Positions 55,700 to 64,000 are shown, counted from the first letter of the stretch. The stretch: DNA of 64,000 nucleotides from Tamlana crocina (GCA_040429635.1 CP158972.1:219918-283917); one strand, 5' to 3'. Notes: a model not told the origin generated them from the letters alone. Numbers and translations: made by a program.

Positions 55700-55832
55700 C
55701 AGATGACTTATATCCGTCTTTACTGAAATGAATTCAGCACAGGTAAACGAAGGTAGCTGAAATTATATACAACTTCAATTTTTATTAGAACTAAAAAGCC
55801 TTCCAAACAGACCATTAAATCTATTTTAAAAG
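55700..55832. repeat. diverged copy of an intergenic segment (left copy)
   Basis: ACTGAAATGAATTCAGCACA...GTAAACGAAGGTAGCTGAAATT and further on AAACAGACCATTAAATCTATTTTAA parallel the segment at 56720-56865 in the same order. The terminator stem is degraded in this copy. The rest of 55631-55968 shows nothing else. Confidence 0.75.
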
Positions 55833-55968
55833 TTTAAAATAAATATTTCGGAGTTGTTGAAATCTTTTATTCAATTAGATCAGAAATTTATAGCAACAAT
55901 ATTGTCTATCAGTTATTTAGAATAGCTGATGATATTAATTCAGGTAATAAACGAGTATTACACTATTT

Positions 55969-56616
55969 TCAGGTTTGTTCCTTTTTAAGCAGTTTTTTAT
56001 AAAAAACTTTATTATCGGTTTCTACTGCAATAAAATAAACACCTTGATTTAAGTGGGAAATGTCAAATTCAATATTTTGTTTATGTAAATTATTTAACCT
56101 TGTTATGACCCTACCAAAGCTATCCAATAAATAAATTCCTTTGAGGAAAACTTTCTCAACTTTTAAATTGACTTTTGTTGATGCAGGGTTAGGAAATATA
56201 ATAAAACTTTCCTTTCCTAAACCTTTAAAATCATTGGTTGATAAAGAGTTATATACCGCACTAGTAGAATCTGTATCTGTCACGACAGTTGAATCACATG
56301 TTGTAGAACCTAGTGAAGATACAATAACATCAATATTAATCGTGTAATTACCACTATTAGTTAATGGGATAAAAAAATCATTATCTTCTTGGTGATACGC
56401 TAAGGTACCTTCTTCTTTGAAACAAATTGAAAGATTTATTACATTATTTTCTATTGAAAAATTACTGCTTAATAAACTAAACCCTTCAGTCCAAAAGGTT
56501 TCAACATTTACATTTAAACCTCCGGTTATTTGTGAGGCAGAACTGCTAACTATATCTATTGCAAATGATGGTAGAGAAACTAACAATAGAATTAGAGAAT
56601 GTATTATTTTTTTCAT
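55969..56616 (-). CDS. secreted protein with T9SS type A sorting domain
   Basis: A 215-aa protein; signal peptide to about residue 19 (SLPSFAI). Residues 20-125 are a Ser/Thr-rich beta region without a recognised domain. A short linker rich in Thr, Asp and Ser precedes the type IX type A C-terminal domain (about 140-215, FIIFPNPASTKVNLKVEK, GIYLLDSFGRVITRL, LNQGVYFIAVETDNKVFYKKL). It should be secreted through the Por system. The gene is flanked on both sides by copies of the same intergenic sequence. Confidence 0.88.
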   Translation of the reverse strand: MKKIIHSLILLLVSLPSFAIDIVSSSASQITGGLNVNVETFWTEGFSLLSSNFSIENNVINLSICFKEEGTLAYHQEDNDFFIPLTNSGNYTINIDVIVSSLGSTTCDSTVVTDTDSTSAVYNSLSTNDFKGLGKESFIIFPNPASTKVNLKVEKVFLKGIYLLDSFGRVITRLNNLHKQNIEFDISHLNQGVYFIAVETDNKVFYKKLLKKEQT

Positions 56617-56719
56617 TTTTCAAAGGTTTCATTGTTACAATACAAAAATGATTGTATTATCTAGTTTATCCATTTACAATTTAGATGACTAAGTTTACTT
56701 TTTAAATTCTTAATAATGC

Positions 56720-56865
56720 TTTACAGCTGTTTTAATACTGAAATAAATTTTGCACAGGTTAACGAATGTAGTTGAAATTTTTTACAAATACAAGTAACCC
56801 TTTAATAAAGCAAATAAAAAAAGCCCTTAAAAAACAGACCAGTAAATCCATTTTAAGGGCTTTAA
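56720..56865. repeat. intergenic segment duplicated at 55700-55832 (right copy)
   Basis: ACTGAAATAAATTTTGCACA...GTTAACGAATGTAGTTGAAATT, then AAACAGACCAGTAAATCCATTTTAA. Same order as the left copy; this one includes an intact terminator stem for gltX. Confidence 0.75.
56818..56865 (-). terminator. terminator of gltX
   Basis: AAAGCCCTTAAAA (56820-56832) pairs with TTTTAAGGGCTTT (56851-56863), 13 bp, with an 18-nt loop; T-run on the minus strand. It lies 20 bp after the gltX stop. Confidence 0.85.
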
Positions 56866-56884
56866 TATTTTAAGTTAGTAGTAC

Positions 56885-58471
56885 TTACAACACCTTTATA
56901 ACGTTATCAATACGCTTAACCGTTTCATTTTTCCCAATCATAAACATAATATCGAACACATCCGGGCCTTGTAAAGCGCCTACTAAGGCCAAACGTAGCG
57001 GCATCATCACTTTGCCAAAACCAATGTCGTTGCTGGTAATCCAGCCTTTAATGTCTTTTTGCAAAGCGGTAACGGTAAAATCGTCAATATGTAGAATGAT
57101 GTCTTTTACTTTTTTAAGAATTTCGGCTGTATCCTCTTTAAAAGCCTTTTTGGATGCTTTTTCGTCGTAGGTTGTTGGTGCCGTGAAAAAGAAGTGGCTC
57201 AAGTCCCAAAAATCATGAACAAAGGTGGCACGTTCTTTTATTAAACCAACGACTAATGCGATGTATTCCACATCGATGTCATTTCGACCAGCGGGAGAAA
57301 TCTCATCCTGTTGAGACCCTTGGACTGCGCTCAGGGTGACATTCTCGTCCACAATTGGCTTAAACTGTTCAGCTAAAATAGCGTCACTTTGCTCTTGCAT
57401 ATAATGGTGGTTAAACCATTTGGTTTTATCGGGGTCGAAGCGAGCACCCGATTTGTTTACTTTCTTTAAATCGAAGGCGGCAATCAATTCATCCATCGAG
57501 AAAATTTCCTGTTCGGTACCGGGATTCCAACCTAAAAAGGCTAAAAAGTTAACCATGGCTTCAGGGAAATAACCGTCTTCTTTGTATCCTCTGGAAACTT
57601 CGTTGGTTTTGGGGTCGGTCCATTCCAACGGAAATACCGGAAAGCCCATTTTATCGCCATCGCGCTTGCTCAATTTTCCTTTTCCGGTGGGTTTTAAAAT
57701 AAGCGGTAAATGTGCAAATTCGGGAGCTTCCCAACCAAAGGCTTGGTACAATTGATAATGCAAAGCCAATGAGGGCAACCATTCCTCACCACGAATTACG
57801 TGGGTAATTTCCATTAAATGGTCGTCTACAATATTTGCCAAATGGTAAGTAGGCATGCCGTCGCTTTTAAACAACACTTTATCGTCCAGAATATTGGTAT
57901 CAATTTTAATATCTCCGCGGATGATGTCTTTTAGATGAAGCGTCTCATCTTGTGGACTCTTAAAACGAATCACGTAATCTTCACCGGCATCAAGTTTGGC
58001 TTGGGTTTCTTCCGCGCTAAGCGATAAGGAGTTTTTCAATTTTAATCGATTGTGCCAATTGTAAATAAAGGTTTTTCCTTTGGCTTCTTGGTCTTTTCTA
58101 TGAAAATCCAATTCTTCAGCCGTGTCGAAAGCATAATAAGCGTTGCCTGATGCAATAAGCATATCGGCATATTTTTTATAAAGCGTTTTGCGTTCGCTTT
58201 GTCGGTATGGGCCATAGTTGCCGGTACTGGTACTATGTATGGCTTCGGTCGGCCCTTCGTCAAAAGGCATCCCGCACCAATTTAAGGCGTCGATAATGTA
58301 CTGTTCTGCGCCTTCAACGTAACGGGTTTGGTCGGTATCTTCAATACGAAGCACAAAAGTTCCGTTGTGTTTTTTAGCAAATAGATAGTTGAAAAGTGCG
58401 GTACGAACACCGCCAATATGTAGTGGTCCGGTTGGGCTGGGTGCAAAACGCACACGAACGTTCTTGGTCAT
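56885..58471 (-). CDS. gltX: glutamyl-tRNA synthetase
   Basis: Charges tRNA-Glu. The ATG at 58471 gives 528 aa starting MTKNVRVRFAPSPTGPLHIGG, with the HIGH motif at the N-terminus; an extra 9 upstream residues are rejected. The KMSKS-type motif is GKLSKRDGDKMG near residue 255. The anticodon-binding helical domain fills the C-terminal third. A 21-residue stretch VTLSAVQGSQQDEISPAGRN plus Asp (about 378-398) is encoded exactly by a 63-bp dispersed repeat, so this copy is longer than usual in the helical region after the catalytic core. Confidence 0.97.
   Translation of the reverse strand: MTKNVRVRFAPSPTGPLHIGGVRTALFNYLFAKKHNGTFVLRIEDTDQTRYVEGAEQYIIDALNWCGMPFDEGPTEAIHSTSTGNYGPYRQSERKTLYKKYADMLIASGNAYYAFDTAEELDFHRKDQEAKGKTFIYNWHNRLKLKNSLSLSAEETQAKLDAGEDYVIRFKSPQDETLHLKDIIRGDIKIDTNILDDKVLFKSDGMPTYHLANIVDDHLMEITHVIRGEEWLPSLALHYQLYQAFGWEAPEFAHLPLILKPTGKGKLSKRDGDKMGFPVFPLEWTDPKTNEVSRGYKEDGYFPEAMVNFLAFLGWNPGTEQEIFSMDELIAAFDLKKVNKSGARFDPDKTKWFNHHYMQEQSDAILAEQFKPIVDENVTLSAVQGSQQDEISPAGRNDIDVEYIALVVGLIKERATFVHDFWDLSHFFFTAPTTYDEKASKKAFKEDTAEILKKVKDIILHIDDFTVTALQKDIKGWITSNDIGFGKVMMPLRLALVGALQGPDVFDIMFMIGKNETVKRIDNVIKVL
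57278..57340. repeat. complete dispersed repeat (63 bp) inserted in frame in gltX
   Basis: Begins GTCATTTCGACCAGCGGGAG (57278-57297), then AAATCTCA, and ends GGACTGCGCTCAGGGTGAC (57322-57340). It combines the GTCATT-CGA...AATCTCA half and the reverse GAGCG half, with GTCA/TGAC ends. 63 bp equals 21 codons, so the reading frame is kept. Confidence 0.88.
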
Positions 58472-58722
58472 GTTTTTTAAGTTTGTGCAAAGATACAATC
58501 AAAATTCTTTAGACACGAATTTCTACTGGTATGGATACCGTTTTGTCCTTTTTTCAATTGGAAAGCCTTTCGTTTTTTATGAAATGGAACACGTGGGCTA
58601 TTATCCCCTTGAGGGGATTATAGGGGTGTTTTAGTTAAATGGTTTTGTTGAGAATCAAGCTTTTCAATAAATAATTCGTAAAAATTAGTGCCATTCATGT
58701 CCAAAAAAAGACAACATGATAA

Positions 58723-58817
58723 AGACACGAATTTCACCGATTAGCACGAATCTTTTCATTCCAAAACCATAAAATAATTATGTGATGCATTTGTGAATAT
58801 TCGTGCAATTTGTGTCT
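58723..58817. repeat. inverted-repeat element upstream of the DUF4175 gene
   Basis: AGACACGAATTTCACCGATT (58723-58742) then AGCACGAAT, and on the right ATTCGTGCAATTTGTGTCT (58799-58817), form two nested complementary blocks. A further AGACACGAATTT lies near 58509. The remaining parts of the 443-bp gap 58472-58914 hold no convincing gene. Confidence 0.75.
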
Positions 58818-58914
58818 AAATATGCTGAGCATCTACATTAAATTAACATGATGTTAAGCGAACAATAGCACATAAAGTTGTAGTTTAGTACATTAGCGTG
58901 ATTTTTTAAAATTT

Positions 58915-61900
58915 ATGAGCCATTTTAAAACCATACAGAGCAAACTTGAAGCGTTTATTAGGCGATTTTATACCAACGAATTGCTTAAGGGCACTATTTT
59001 GTTTTTTACCATTGGGCTGTTGTATTTTTTGTTTACGCTGTTTATTGAGCACGTGTTATGGCTCAATACGACGGCGAGAACTGTATTGTTTTGGTTGTTT
59101 GTAGCGGTAGAGTTGGGGTTGCTGATCAAGTTTGTTTTTATTCCGTTGGCGAAGCTGTTCAAGCTTCAAAAAGGGATTGATTACGAAGCGGCTTCAAAAA
59201 TTATTGGGAAACATTTTCCAGAGGTTAACGATAAATTATTGAACGTCCTTCAGCTTCATCAAAGCAACGAACAATCGGAATTATTGTTCGCCAGTATAGA
59301 ACAGAAATCGATGGCATTGACGCCGGTACCTTTCAAATTGGCCGTAAATTTTAAACGCAATTTAGGGTATTTAAAATACGCCGCCATTCCCGTGGTTATT
59401 TTATTGCTGACGTTTGTTTCGGGGAATTTCAATTGGTTTAGCGATAGCTACCAACGCGTGGTGCATTACAAAACAGCTTACGAACCGCCAGCACCGTTCC
59501 AGTTTTTTGTGGTTAATGGCAACCTAAATGCCATTGAGCACAAAGATTTTAAATTGATTGTAAAAACGGCTGGCGAGGTAGTTCCGGAAACCGCCCAAAT
59601 TAATTATAACAACGAAACCTATTTTTTGCAGCAGAAAGCACCGGGTGAGTTTGAATATGTGTTTTCGCAATTGGGCGAACCCGTTACGTTTCAACTTTCG
59701 GCCAATACGGTGACTTCAAAACCCTATACTGTAAATGTGGTGGAAACGCCGTCGTTATTGGATTTTAAAATGGTGCTTGACTATCCGAATTATACCAAAA
59801 AACAAGATGAAATACTGAACAGTACCGGTAATGCCGTTGTTCCCGAAGGCACTAAAATCACTTGGAAATTACAGACCAAATCGACCGATGAGGTGTTTCT
59901 GTTTTCAAAAGACACAGTGCTTTTTATTACTGAAAAATCAAACCAGTTTGAGATTTCAAAACAGGTGTTCAGTAATTTCGATTATTCCTTAAGTACGAGC
60001 AATCAACATTTAAAACATTACGAAAATTTAGGTTTTAATATTGATGTGGTTAAGGATCAATATCCTGAAATCAATGTGGAAATGAAACAGGACAGCTTGG
60101 ATATGCAAACGCTTTATTTTAGAGGGCAGGTAAGTGACGATTATGGTTTTAGCAAACTACAACTCGTGTATTATCCCATCAATGACGAAAATAACAAACA
60201 GGAAGTCGTAATTCCGGTTTCCAACTCCAATATTTCCGAATTTATTTCAGCTTTCCCGAACGAAATCAATATTGAAGCTGGGGTAGCTTATGAGATGTAT
60301 TTTCAGGTATTCGATAATGATGCCGTTAACCGATTTAAGAGTGCTAAGAGTGCATTGTTCACCTACAGGAAACGGACACAGGATGAGGAAGAGCAGCGAC
60401 GGTTAAAGGAGCAGGGGGAAACCATTCAGGATTTGAATAAGTCTTTGGAAAAGTTTGATGAGCAGGAAAAGGAATTGAATGAGTTAACGCAAACGCAAAA
60501 GGAGAAATCAGATTTAAATTTTAACGATAAGAAAAAGTTAGAGTCGTTCTTTAAACGACAAAAGCAGCAGGACGAAATGATGAAACATTTCAACCAAAAA
60601 TTAAAGGATAATTTGGAAGAGTTCCAAAAAGAAAACCCCAATGAGGATGAATTTAAGGAAGCACTCAAAGAACGTTTAAAAGAGAATGAAGAAAAGTTAA
60701 AAAAGGACGAAAGGTTACTAAAGGAAATTGAGAAGCTTCAGGATAAAATCAGTCAAGAGGAATTGATTAATAAATTGGATGATTTAGCGAAACAAAACAA
60801 AAACAAAAAGCGTAGTTTAGAACAGCTTTTGGAATTGACCAAGCGTTTTTATGTAGAAAAGAAGCTTGAAAAATTACGTGATGATTTGGAGAAATTATCA
60901 GATGAACAAGATGAGCAAATCAATAAACCAAAGGAAGAAAATACAAAGGAAAAGCAAGATGAATTAAATGAAAAGTTTGAGGAATACAAACAAGAAATGG
61001 ATGCTTTGGAAAAGGAAAGCAATCAATTGAAAAAGCCAATTGATATTCCTCGTGACAAATTAGATGAGAAAGAAGTGGATGCTGAGCAACAAAAGGCGGC
61101 TGATGAATTAGATCAGATGGAGCAACAATCGCCTTCTGAAAATGAAGAAAATTCTGAACAAAACAAATCTAAAGAATCGTTGCAAAAAGCAAAGCAAAGT
61201 CAAAAAAAGGCAGCGCAAAAGATGAAGCAAATGAGCGAACAGATGAAGGGCGCCATGCAAGCTGGTGGTGGAGAACAGATGCAGGAGGACATGGAAACCC
61301 TTCGTCAGATTTTAGATAATTTGGTGTTGTTTTCGTTTGATCAGGAAGCACTAATGAATCAATTCAAAACTATAGAAAGCAGTCATAATAAATATGCTTC
61401 GTATTTGGTAAAACAAAACAATTTAAAAGAACATTTTGAGCATGTTGATGATAGTTTGTTTGCGCTTTCTCTGCGTCAGACTAAAATTTCCGAAAAGGTT
61501 AACAAAGAGATTACCGATGTGTATTACAACATTGATAAGGCTATGACTTTGCTTGCTGAAAATCAAATGTACCAAGGTATTTCTAATCAGCAATTCGCTG
61601 TGACTTCGGCTAATAATTTGGCAGATATTTTAAGTGATATTTTGGACAGTATGCAGGAAAGCTTGAGTATGTCGGCTGGTAAGGGAGGCCAAGGCGATAT
61701 GCAGTTGCCCGATATTATTATGAGCCAAGAACAGCTGAATAAAATGATGCAGCAGGGCATGAAAAAGGGAGAACAGGGTAAGCCAAAAGAAGGCGAAGGA
61801 AAGCAACAAGGCCAGGGAGACAATGAAAGTGAAAAAGAAGGAGAAGAAGGTAGTAAAGGCAAAAATGGTGAGCAACAGGGAGAGGGTGGTAAACAAAGCG

Positions 61901-62337
61901 TTGAAGGTGAAGGAAGTAACGAAGACATGAATGGATTGCTTTATGAAATCTACCAACAGCAGCAACAATTGCGTAATGAGCTCGAAGAAAAAATTAAGAA
62001 AGAAGGATTGGGAGGTAATGGTGATGCTTTGGTTCGAAAAATGGAAAACATAGAATTGGAATTATTGAACAAAGGTTTTACGAATCAAACCCTTCAAAAA
62101 ATGATGGATTTAAAACATCAGCTTTTAAAGATGCAGAATGCTACTCATCAACAAGGTGAGGAAGAAAGGCGAGAATCGGAATCAAACAAAAAACAATTTT
62201 CTGGCACTGTAAACAATCAAATTCCAACGGCAAAAGAATATTTTCAAACCACCGAAATATTAAACAAACAAGCTCTACCTTTGCAACCGGTTTATAAAGA
62301 AAAGGTTCAGAAATATTTCAAGCAGCAAAATGATTAA
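58915..62337 (+). CDS. DUF4175 family membrane protein with long coiled coil
   Basis: An 1140-aa protein. Two transmembrane segments near the N-terminus (about 20-42 and 52-80) and a third near 148-168 precede beta-rich domains (about 190-480). From about 490 a long Gln/Glu/Lys coiled coil extends (EEEQRRLKEQGETIQDLNKS onward), followed by a Gly/Gln/Glu low-complexity stretch near 950-1000 (GEQGKPKEGEGKQQGQG) and a final helical part. DUF4175 proteins are large, of unknown function, and found near cell-envelope genes. Its stop overlaps ybeY by 8 bp. Confidence 0.88.
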   Translation: MSHFKTIQSKLEAFIRRFYTNELLKGTILFFTIGLLYFLFTLFIEHVLWLNTTARTVLFWLFVAVELGLLIKFVFIPLAKLFKLQKGIDYEAASKIIGKHFPEVNDKLLNVLQLHQSNEQSELLFASIEQKSMALTPVPFKLAVNFKRNLGYLKYAAIPVVILLLTFVSGNFNWFSDSYQRVVHYKTAYEPPAPFQFFVVNGNLNAIEHKDFKLIVKTAGEVVPETAQINYNNETYFLQQKAPGEFEYVFSQLGEPVTFQLSANTVTSKPYTVNVVETPSLLDFKMVLDYPNYTKKQDEILNSTGNAVVPEGTKITWKLQTKSTDEVFLFSKDTVLFITEKSNQFEISKQVFSNFDYSLSTSNQHLKHYENLGFNIDVVKDQYPEINVEMKQDSLDMQTLYFRGQVSDDYGFSKLQLVYYPINDENNKQEVVIPVSNSNISEFISAFPNEINIEAGVAYEMYFQVFDNDAVNRFKSAKSALFTYRKRTQDEEEQRRLKEQGETIQDLNKSLEKFDEQEKELNELTQTQKEKSDLNFNDKKKLESFFKRQKQQDEMMKHFNQKLKDNLEEFQKENPNEDEFKEALKERLKENEEKLKKDERLLKEIEKLQDKISQEELINKLDDLAKQNKNKKRSLEQLLELTKRFYVEKKLEKLRDDLEKLSDEQDEQINKPKEENTKEKQDELNEKFEEYKQEMDALEKESNQLKKPIDIPRDKLDEKEVDAEQQKAADELDQMEQQSPSENEENSEQNKSKESLQKAKQSQKKAAQKMKQMSEQMKGAMQAGGGEQMQEDMETLRQILDNLVLFSFDQEALMNQFKTIESSHNKYASYLVKQNNLKEHFEHVDDSLFALSLRQTKISEKVNKEITDVYYNIDKAMTLLAENQMYQGISNQQFAVTSANNLADILSDILDSMQESLSMSAGKGGQGDMQLPDIIMSQEQLNKMMQQGMKKGEQGKPKEGEGKQQGQGDNESEKEGEEGSKGKNGEQQGEGGKQSVEGEGSNEDMNGLLYEIYQQQQQLRNELEEKIKKEGLGGNGDALVRKMENIELELLNKGFTNQTLQKMMDLKHQLLKMQNATHQQGEEERRESESNKKQFSGTVNNQIPTAKEYFQTTEILNKQALPLQPVYKEKVQKYFKQQND

Positions 62338-62746
62338 TTTCAATTACGAAACGGACTTTAAATTAGATTCAGAACAAGCCATTTCAGATTGGGTTGTGAG
62401 TGCTATTTTAAACGAAAAATACAAACTTGAAGAAATCAATTATGTGTTTTGTGATGATGACTATTTGTATAAATTGAATATTGAATATCTTAACCATGAT
62501 ACCTTGACTGATATTATTAGTTTTGATTATTCGGTTGGGAAGACCATTGCAGGAGATATATTCATTTCTGTAGAACGGGTTAAGGATAATGCTAACGAGT
62601 TTAATGTGGCTTTTGAAGAGGAGTTAAAACGGGTTATTATTCACGGTGTGCTCCATTATTGTGGTTATAAAGATAAGACAGATTATGAGGCCAGATTGAT
62701 GCGGGATAAGGAGAATTACTATCTGTCAAGGTTTAAAAAGAATTAA
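62330..62746 (+). CDS. ybeY: rRNA maturation endoribonuclease YbeY
   Basis: Metal-dependent endoribonuclease for 16S rRNA 3' processing and ribosome quality control, 138 aa. Early blocks: INYVFCDDDYLYKLNIEYL, DTLTDIISFDYS and IAGDIFISVERV. The metal site reads HGVLHYCGYKDKT: the first two His are kept, but the third ligand position (HxxxHxxGxxH in most bacteria) is Asp. I believe this is a Bacteroidota feature. It starts inside the end of the DUF4175 gene and is followed by mnmG. Confidence 0.93.
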   Translation: MINFNYETDFKLDSEQAISDWVVSAILNEKYKLEEINYVFCDDDYLYKLNIEYLNHDTLTDIISFDYSVGKTIAGDIFISVERVKDNANEFNVAFEEELKRVIIHGVLHYCGYKDKTDYEARLMRDKENYYLSRFKKN

Positions 62747-62757
62747 ATTTTAGGCCG

Positions 62758-62765
62758 TATATTTG
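62758..62765 (+). promoter_or_regulatory. Bacteroidota-type -7 element upstream of mnmG
   Basis: TATATTTG (62758-62765) matches TAnnTTTG and lies 55 bp before the mnmG ATG, with the parS-like palindrome between them. Confidence 0.5.
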
Positions 62766-62781
62766 CAAACTTAAATTTGAT

Positions 62782-62797
62782 TGTTCCACGTGGAACA
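62782..62797. promoter_or_regulatory. parS-like site (ParB binding)
   Basis: TGTTCCACGTGGAACA is a perfect 16-bp palindrome. It differs by one base from a known Bacillus subtilis parS (TGTTCCACGTGAAACA) and by two from the general consensus TGTTTCACGTGAAACA. It sits 22 bp upstream of mnmG (gidA), a gene often near replication origins. Confidence 0.8.
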
Positions 62798-62819
62798 TCT
62801 CAAAATAAATTCAGGATTT

Positions 62820-64000
62820 ATGTTTAACGAAGAGTATGATGTTGTTGTGGTTGGTGCTGGGCATGCGGGTAGTGAAGCTGCCGCTGCCGCCGCCAATATG
62901 GGAAGCAAAACCTTGTTAGTAACAATGAATTTACAGAACATTGCCCAGATGTCCTGTAACCCTGCTATGGGTGGTATTGCCAAGGGGCAAATTGTTCGTG
63001 AAATTGATGCTTTGGGTGGTTATAGCGGGATAGTTTCAGATACGTCTGCTATACAGTTTAAAATGCTCAATAAATCAAAAGGCCCGGCTATGTGGAGTCC
63101 GAGGGTGCAGAGTGATAGAATGCGTTTTGCTGAAGATTGGAGAATGCTTTTGGAGCAAACGCCGAATCTTGATTTTTATCAGGAAATGGTGTCTAGACTT
63201 TTAATTGAAAACGGAAAAGTGGTTGGTGTTAAAACTTCTTTGGGAATTGAGATTAAAGCGAAATCTGTGGTGTTGACTAACGGCACTTTTTTAAATGGAC
63301 TGATTCATATTGGTGATAAAAACTTCGGCGGAGGAAGAGCAGGTGAAAAAGCCGCAACCGGAATAACGGAGCAATTGGTCGATTTAGGTTTTGATTCCGG
63401 TAGAATGAAAACTGGAACACCGCCACGTGTGGATGGTAGAAGTTTGGATTATTCAAAAATGACGGAACAACCGGGTGATGATAATCCAGAAAAATTCTCT
63501 TATTTGGATGTAACTAAACCGTTGGAAAAACAACGTTCTTGTTATATGACTTATACGAGCGAATTGGTTCATGATTTACTTCGTGAAGGTTTTGATAGGT
63601 CGCCTATGTTTAATGGTCGTATTAAAAGTTTGGGTCCTCGTTATTGTCCGTCAATTGAAGATAAAATTAATCGTTTTTCAGATAAGGATAGGCATCAATT
63701 GTTTATCGAGCCAGAAGGTTGGAATACGGTGGAGGTTTATGTAAATGGGTTTTCAACATCGCTTCCGGAAGATGTTCAGTTTAAAGCTTTGCGCTCTGTA
63801 AAAGGCTTTGAGAATGTCAAGTTTTTTAGACCAGGTTACGCTATAGAATACGATTATTTTCCACCAACACAGTTAAAGCACACTTTGGAAACTAAGTTGA
63901 TTGATGGTTTGTATTTCGCTGGACAAATTAATGGAACAACAGGTTATGAAGAAGCAGCATCTCAAGGTTTGATGGCTGGAATCAATGCGAGTTTAAAAGT
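62820..64000 (+). CDS. mnmG: tRNA uridine-5-carboxymethylaminomethyl modification enzyme MnmG, 5' part
   Basis: FAD enzyme that with MnmE modifies the wobble U34 of tRNAs. The window ends inside the gene after about 393 codons (full length about 620). The ATG at 62820 gives MFNEEYDVVVVGAGHAGSEA with the FAD-binding GxGxxG. Conserved blocks NPAMGGIAKGQIVREIDALGG (in part), GRIKSLGPRYCPSIEDK and YFAGQINGTTGYEEAASQGL are present. No frameshift is seen in this portion. It follows ybeY after 73 bp containing a -7 element and a parS-like site. Confidence 0.97.
   Translation, partial: MFNEEYDVVVVGAGHAGSEAAAAAANMGSKTLLVTMNLQNIAQMSCNPAMGGIAKGQIVREIDALGGYSGIVSDTSAIQFKMLNKSKGPAMWSPRVQSDRMRFAEDWRMLLEQTPNLDFYQEMVSRLLIENGKVVGVKTSLGIEIKAKSVVLTNGTFLNGLIHIGDKNFGGGRAGEKAATGITEQLVDLGFDSGRMKTGTPPRVDGRSLDYSKMTEQPGDDNPEKFSYLDVTKPLEKQRSCYMTYTSELVHDLLREGFDRSPMFNGRIKSLGPRYCPSIEDKINRFSDKDRHQLFIEPEGWNTVEVYVNGFSTSLPEDVQFKALRSVKGFENVKFFRPGYAIEYDYFPPTQLKHTLETKLIDGLYFAGQINGTTGYEEAASQGLMAGINASLK

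Noticed and set aside
61740-61930. Low-complexity Gly/Gln/Glu stretch in the DUF4175 gene considered as a possible frameshift or repeat expansion
   Set aside because: The frame stays open and continues into conserved helical sequence to the stop; not an error or a separate repeat element.

Overview
The window looks like a chromosomal segment from a marine-type member of the Flavobacteriaceae (phylum Bacteroidota). Reasons: type IX secretion C-terminal sorting domains of both type A and type B; -7 elements of the TAnnTTTG class; almost no Shine-Dalgarno sequences; a GlnRS/YqeY fusion; an AT-rich genome; and dispersed palindromic GTCA...TGAC repeats of the kind common in this family. No phage, IS element or CRISPR array was seen.

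Layout. (1) 0-8.3 kb: alpha-glucan metabolism, with a glgE-maltokinase-glgB operon (GlgE pathway of glucan synthesis) and a GH31 alpha-glucosidase. (2) 8.4-9.3 kb: a lone DUF3800 gene beside a tandem repeat. (3) 9.4-13.2 kb: two transporters with regulatory RCK/TrkA-type domains. (4) 13.3-17.7 kb: an MBL-fold hydrolase and two secreted lipoprotein peptidases (S8, M1). (5) 18.1-24.7 kb: a TPP-riboswitch-controlled thiamine operon thiS-thiC-tenI-like-thiD-thiE-thiG-thiH, with dispersed repeats in three of its gaps and no thiF. (6) 24.8-30.7 kb: a tightly coupled seven-gene operon. Five uncharacterised, apparently cytosolic proteins (three with a phasin-like helical N-terminus fused to an Ig-like beta-sandwich, one with two beta-sandwiches) precede a prenyl diphosphate synthase and a geranylgeranyl-reductase-type flavoenzyme. 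This is the best candidate for an undescribed system, possibly an isoprenoid-containing granule or scaffolded lipid-making assembly. (7) 30.7-40.9 kb: rnpA, DUF4349, S41 protease, OmpA-like and T9SS LRR proteins, an ElaA-like acetyltransferase, a CDF transporter, rpiB, and rnr behind a 0.6 kb AT-rich gap with DnaA-box-like sites. (8) 41-43.1 kb: a Tat-exported sugar isomerase-like protein and an Ldh2-family dehydrogenase. (9) 43.2-45.9 kb: tRNA-Cys, folB, glnS. (10) 45.9-47.6 kb: a secreted protein/ECF sigma/anti-sigma-like operon. (11) 47.8-54.6 kb: DUF1761, a FemAB/GNAT-like protein, a NarL-type two-component pair bracketed by inverted repeats, a small secreted repeat protein with a palindromic operator candidate, an SPFH protein and an outer-membrane barrel. 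(12) 54.8-64 kb: an alpha/beta hydrolase, a T9SS type A protein flanked by a diverged intergenic duplication, gltX, a large DUF4175 protein, ybeY, a parS-like palindrome and the 5' part of mnmG.

A second theme is the dispersed repeat family. Besides many intergenic copies, recognisable pieces lie in frame inside three housekeeping genes: gltX (63 bp, 21 codons), rnr and glnS. Another piece supplies the 3' end and stop codon of the tenI-like gene.

All function calls come from reading the sequence. No database search was run, and start codons in this phylum are uncertain because ribosome-binding sites are weak.
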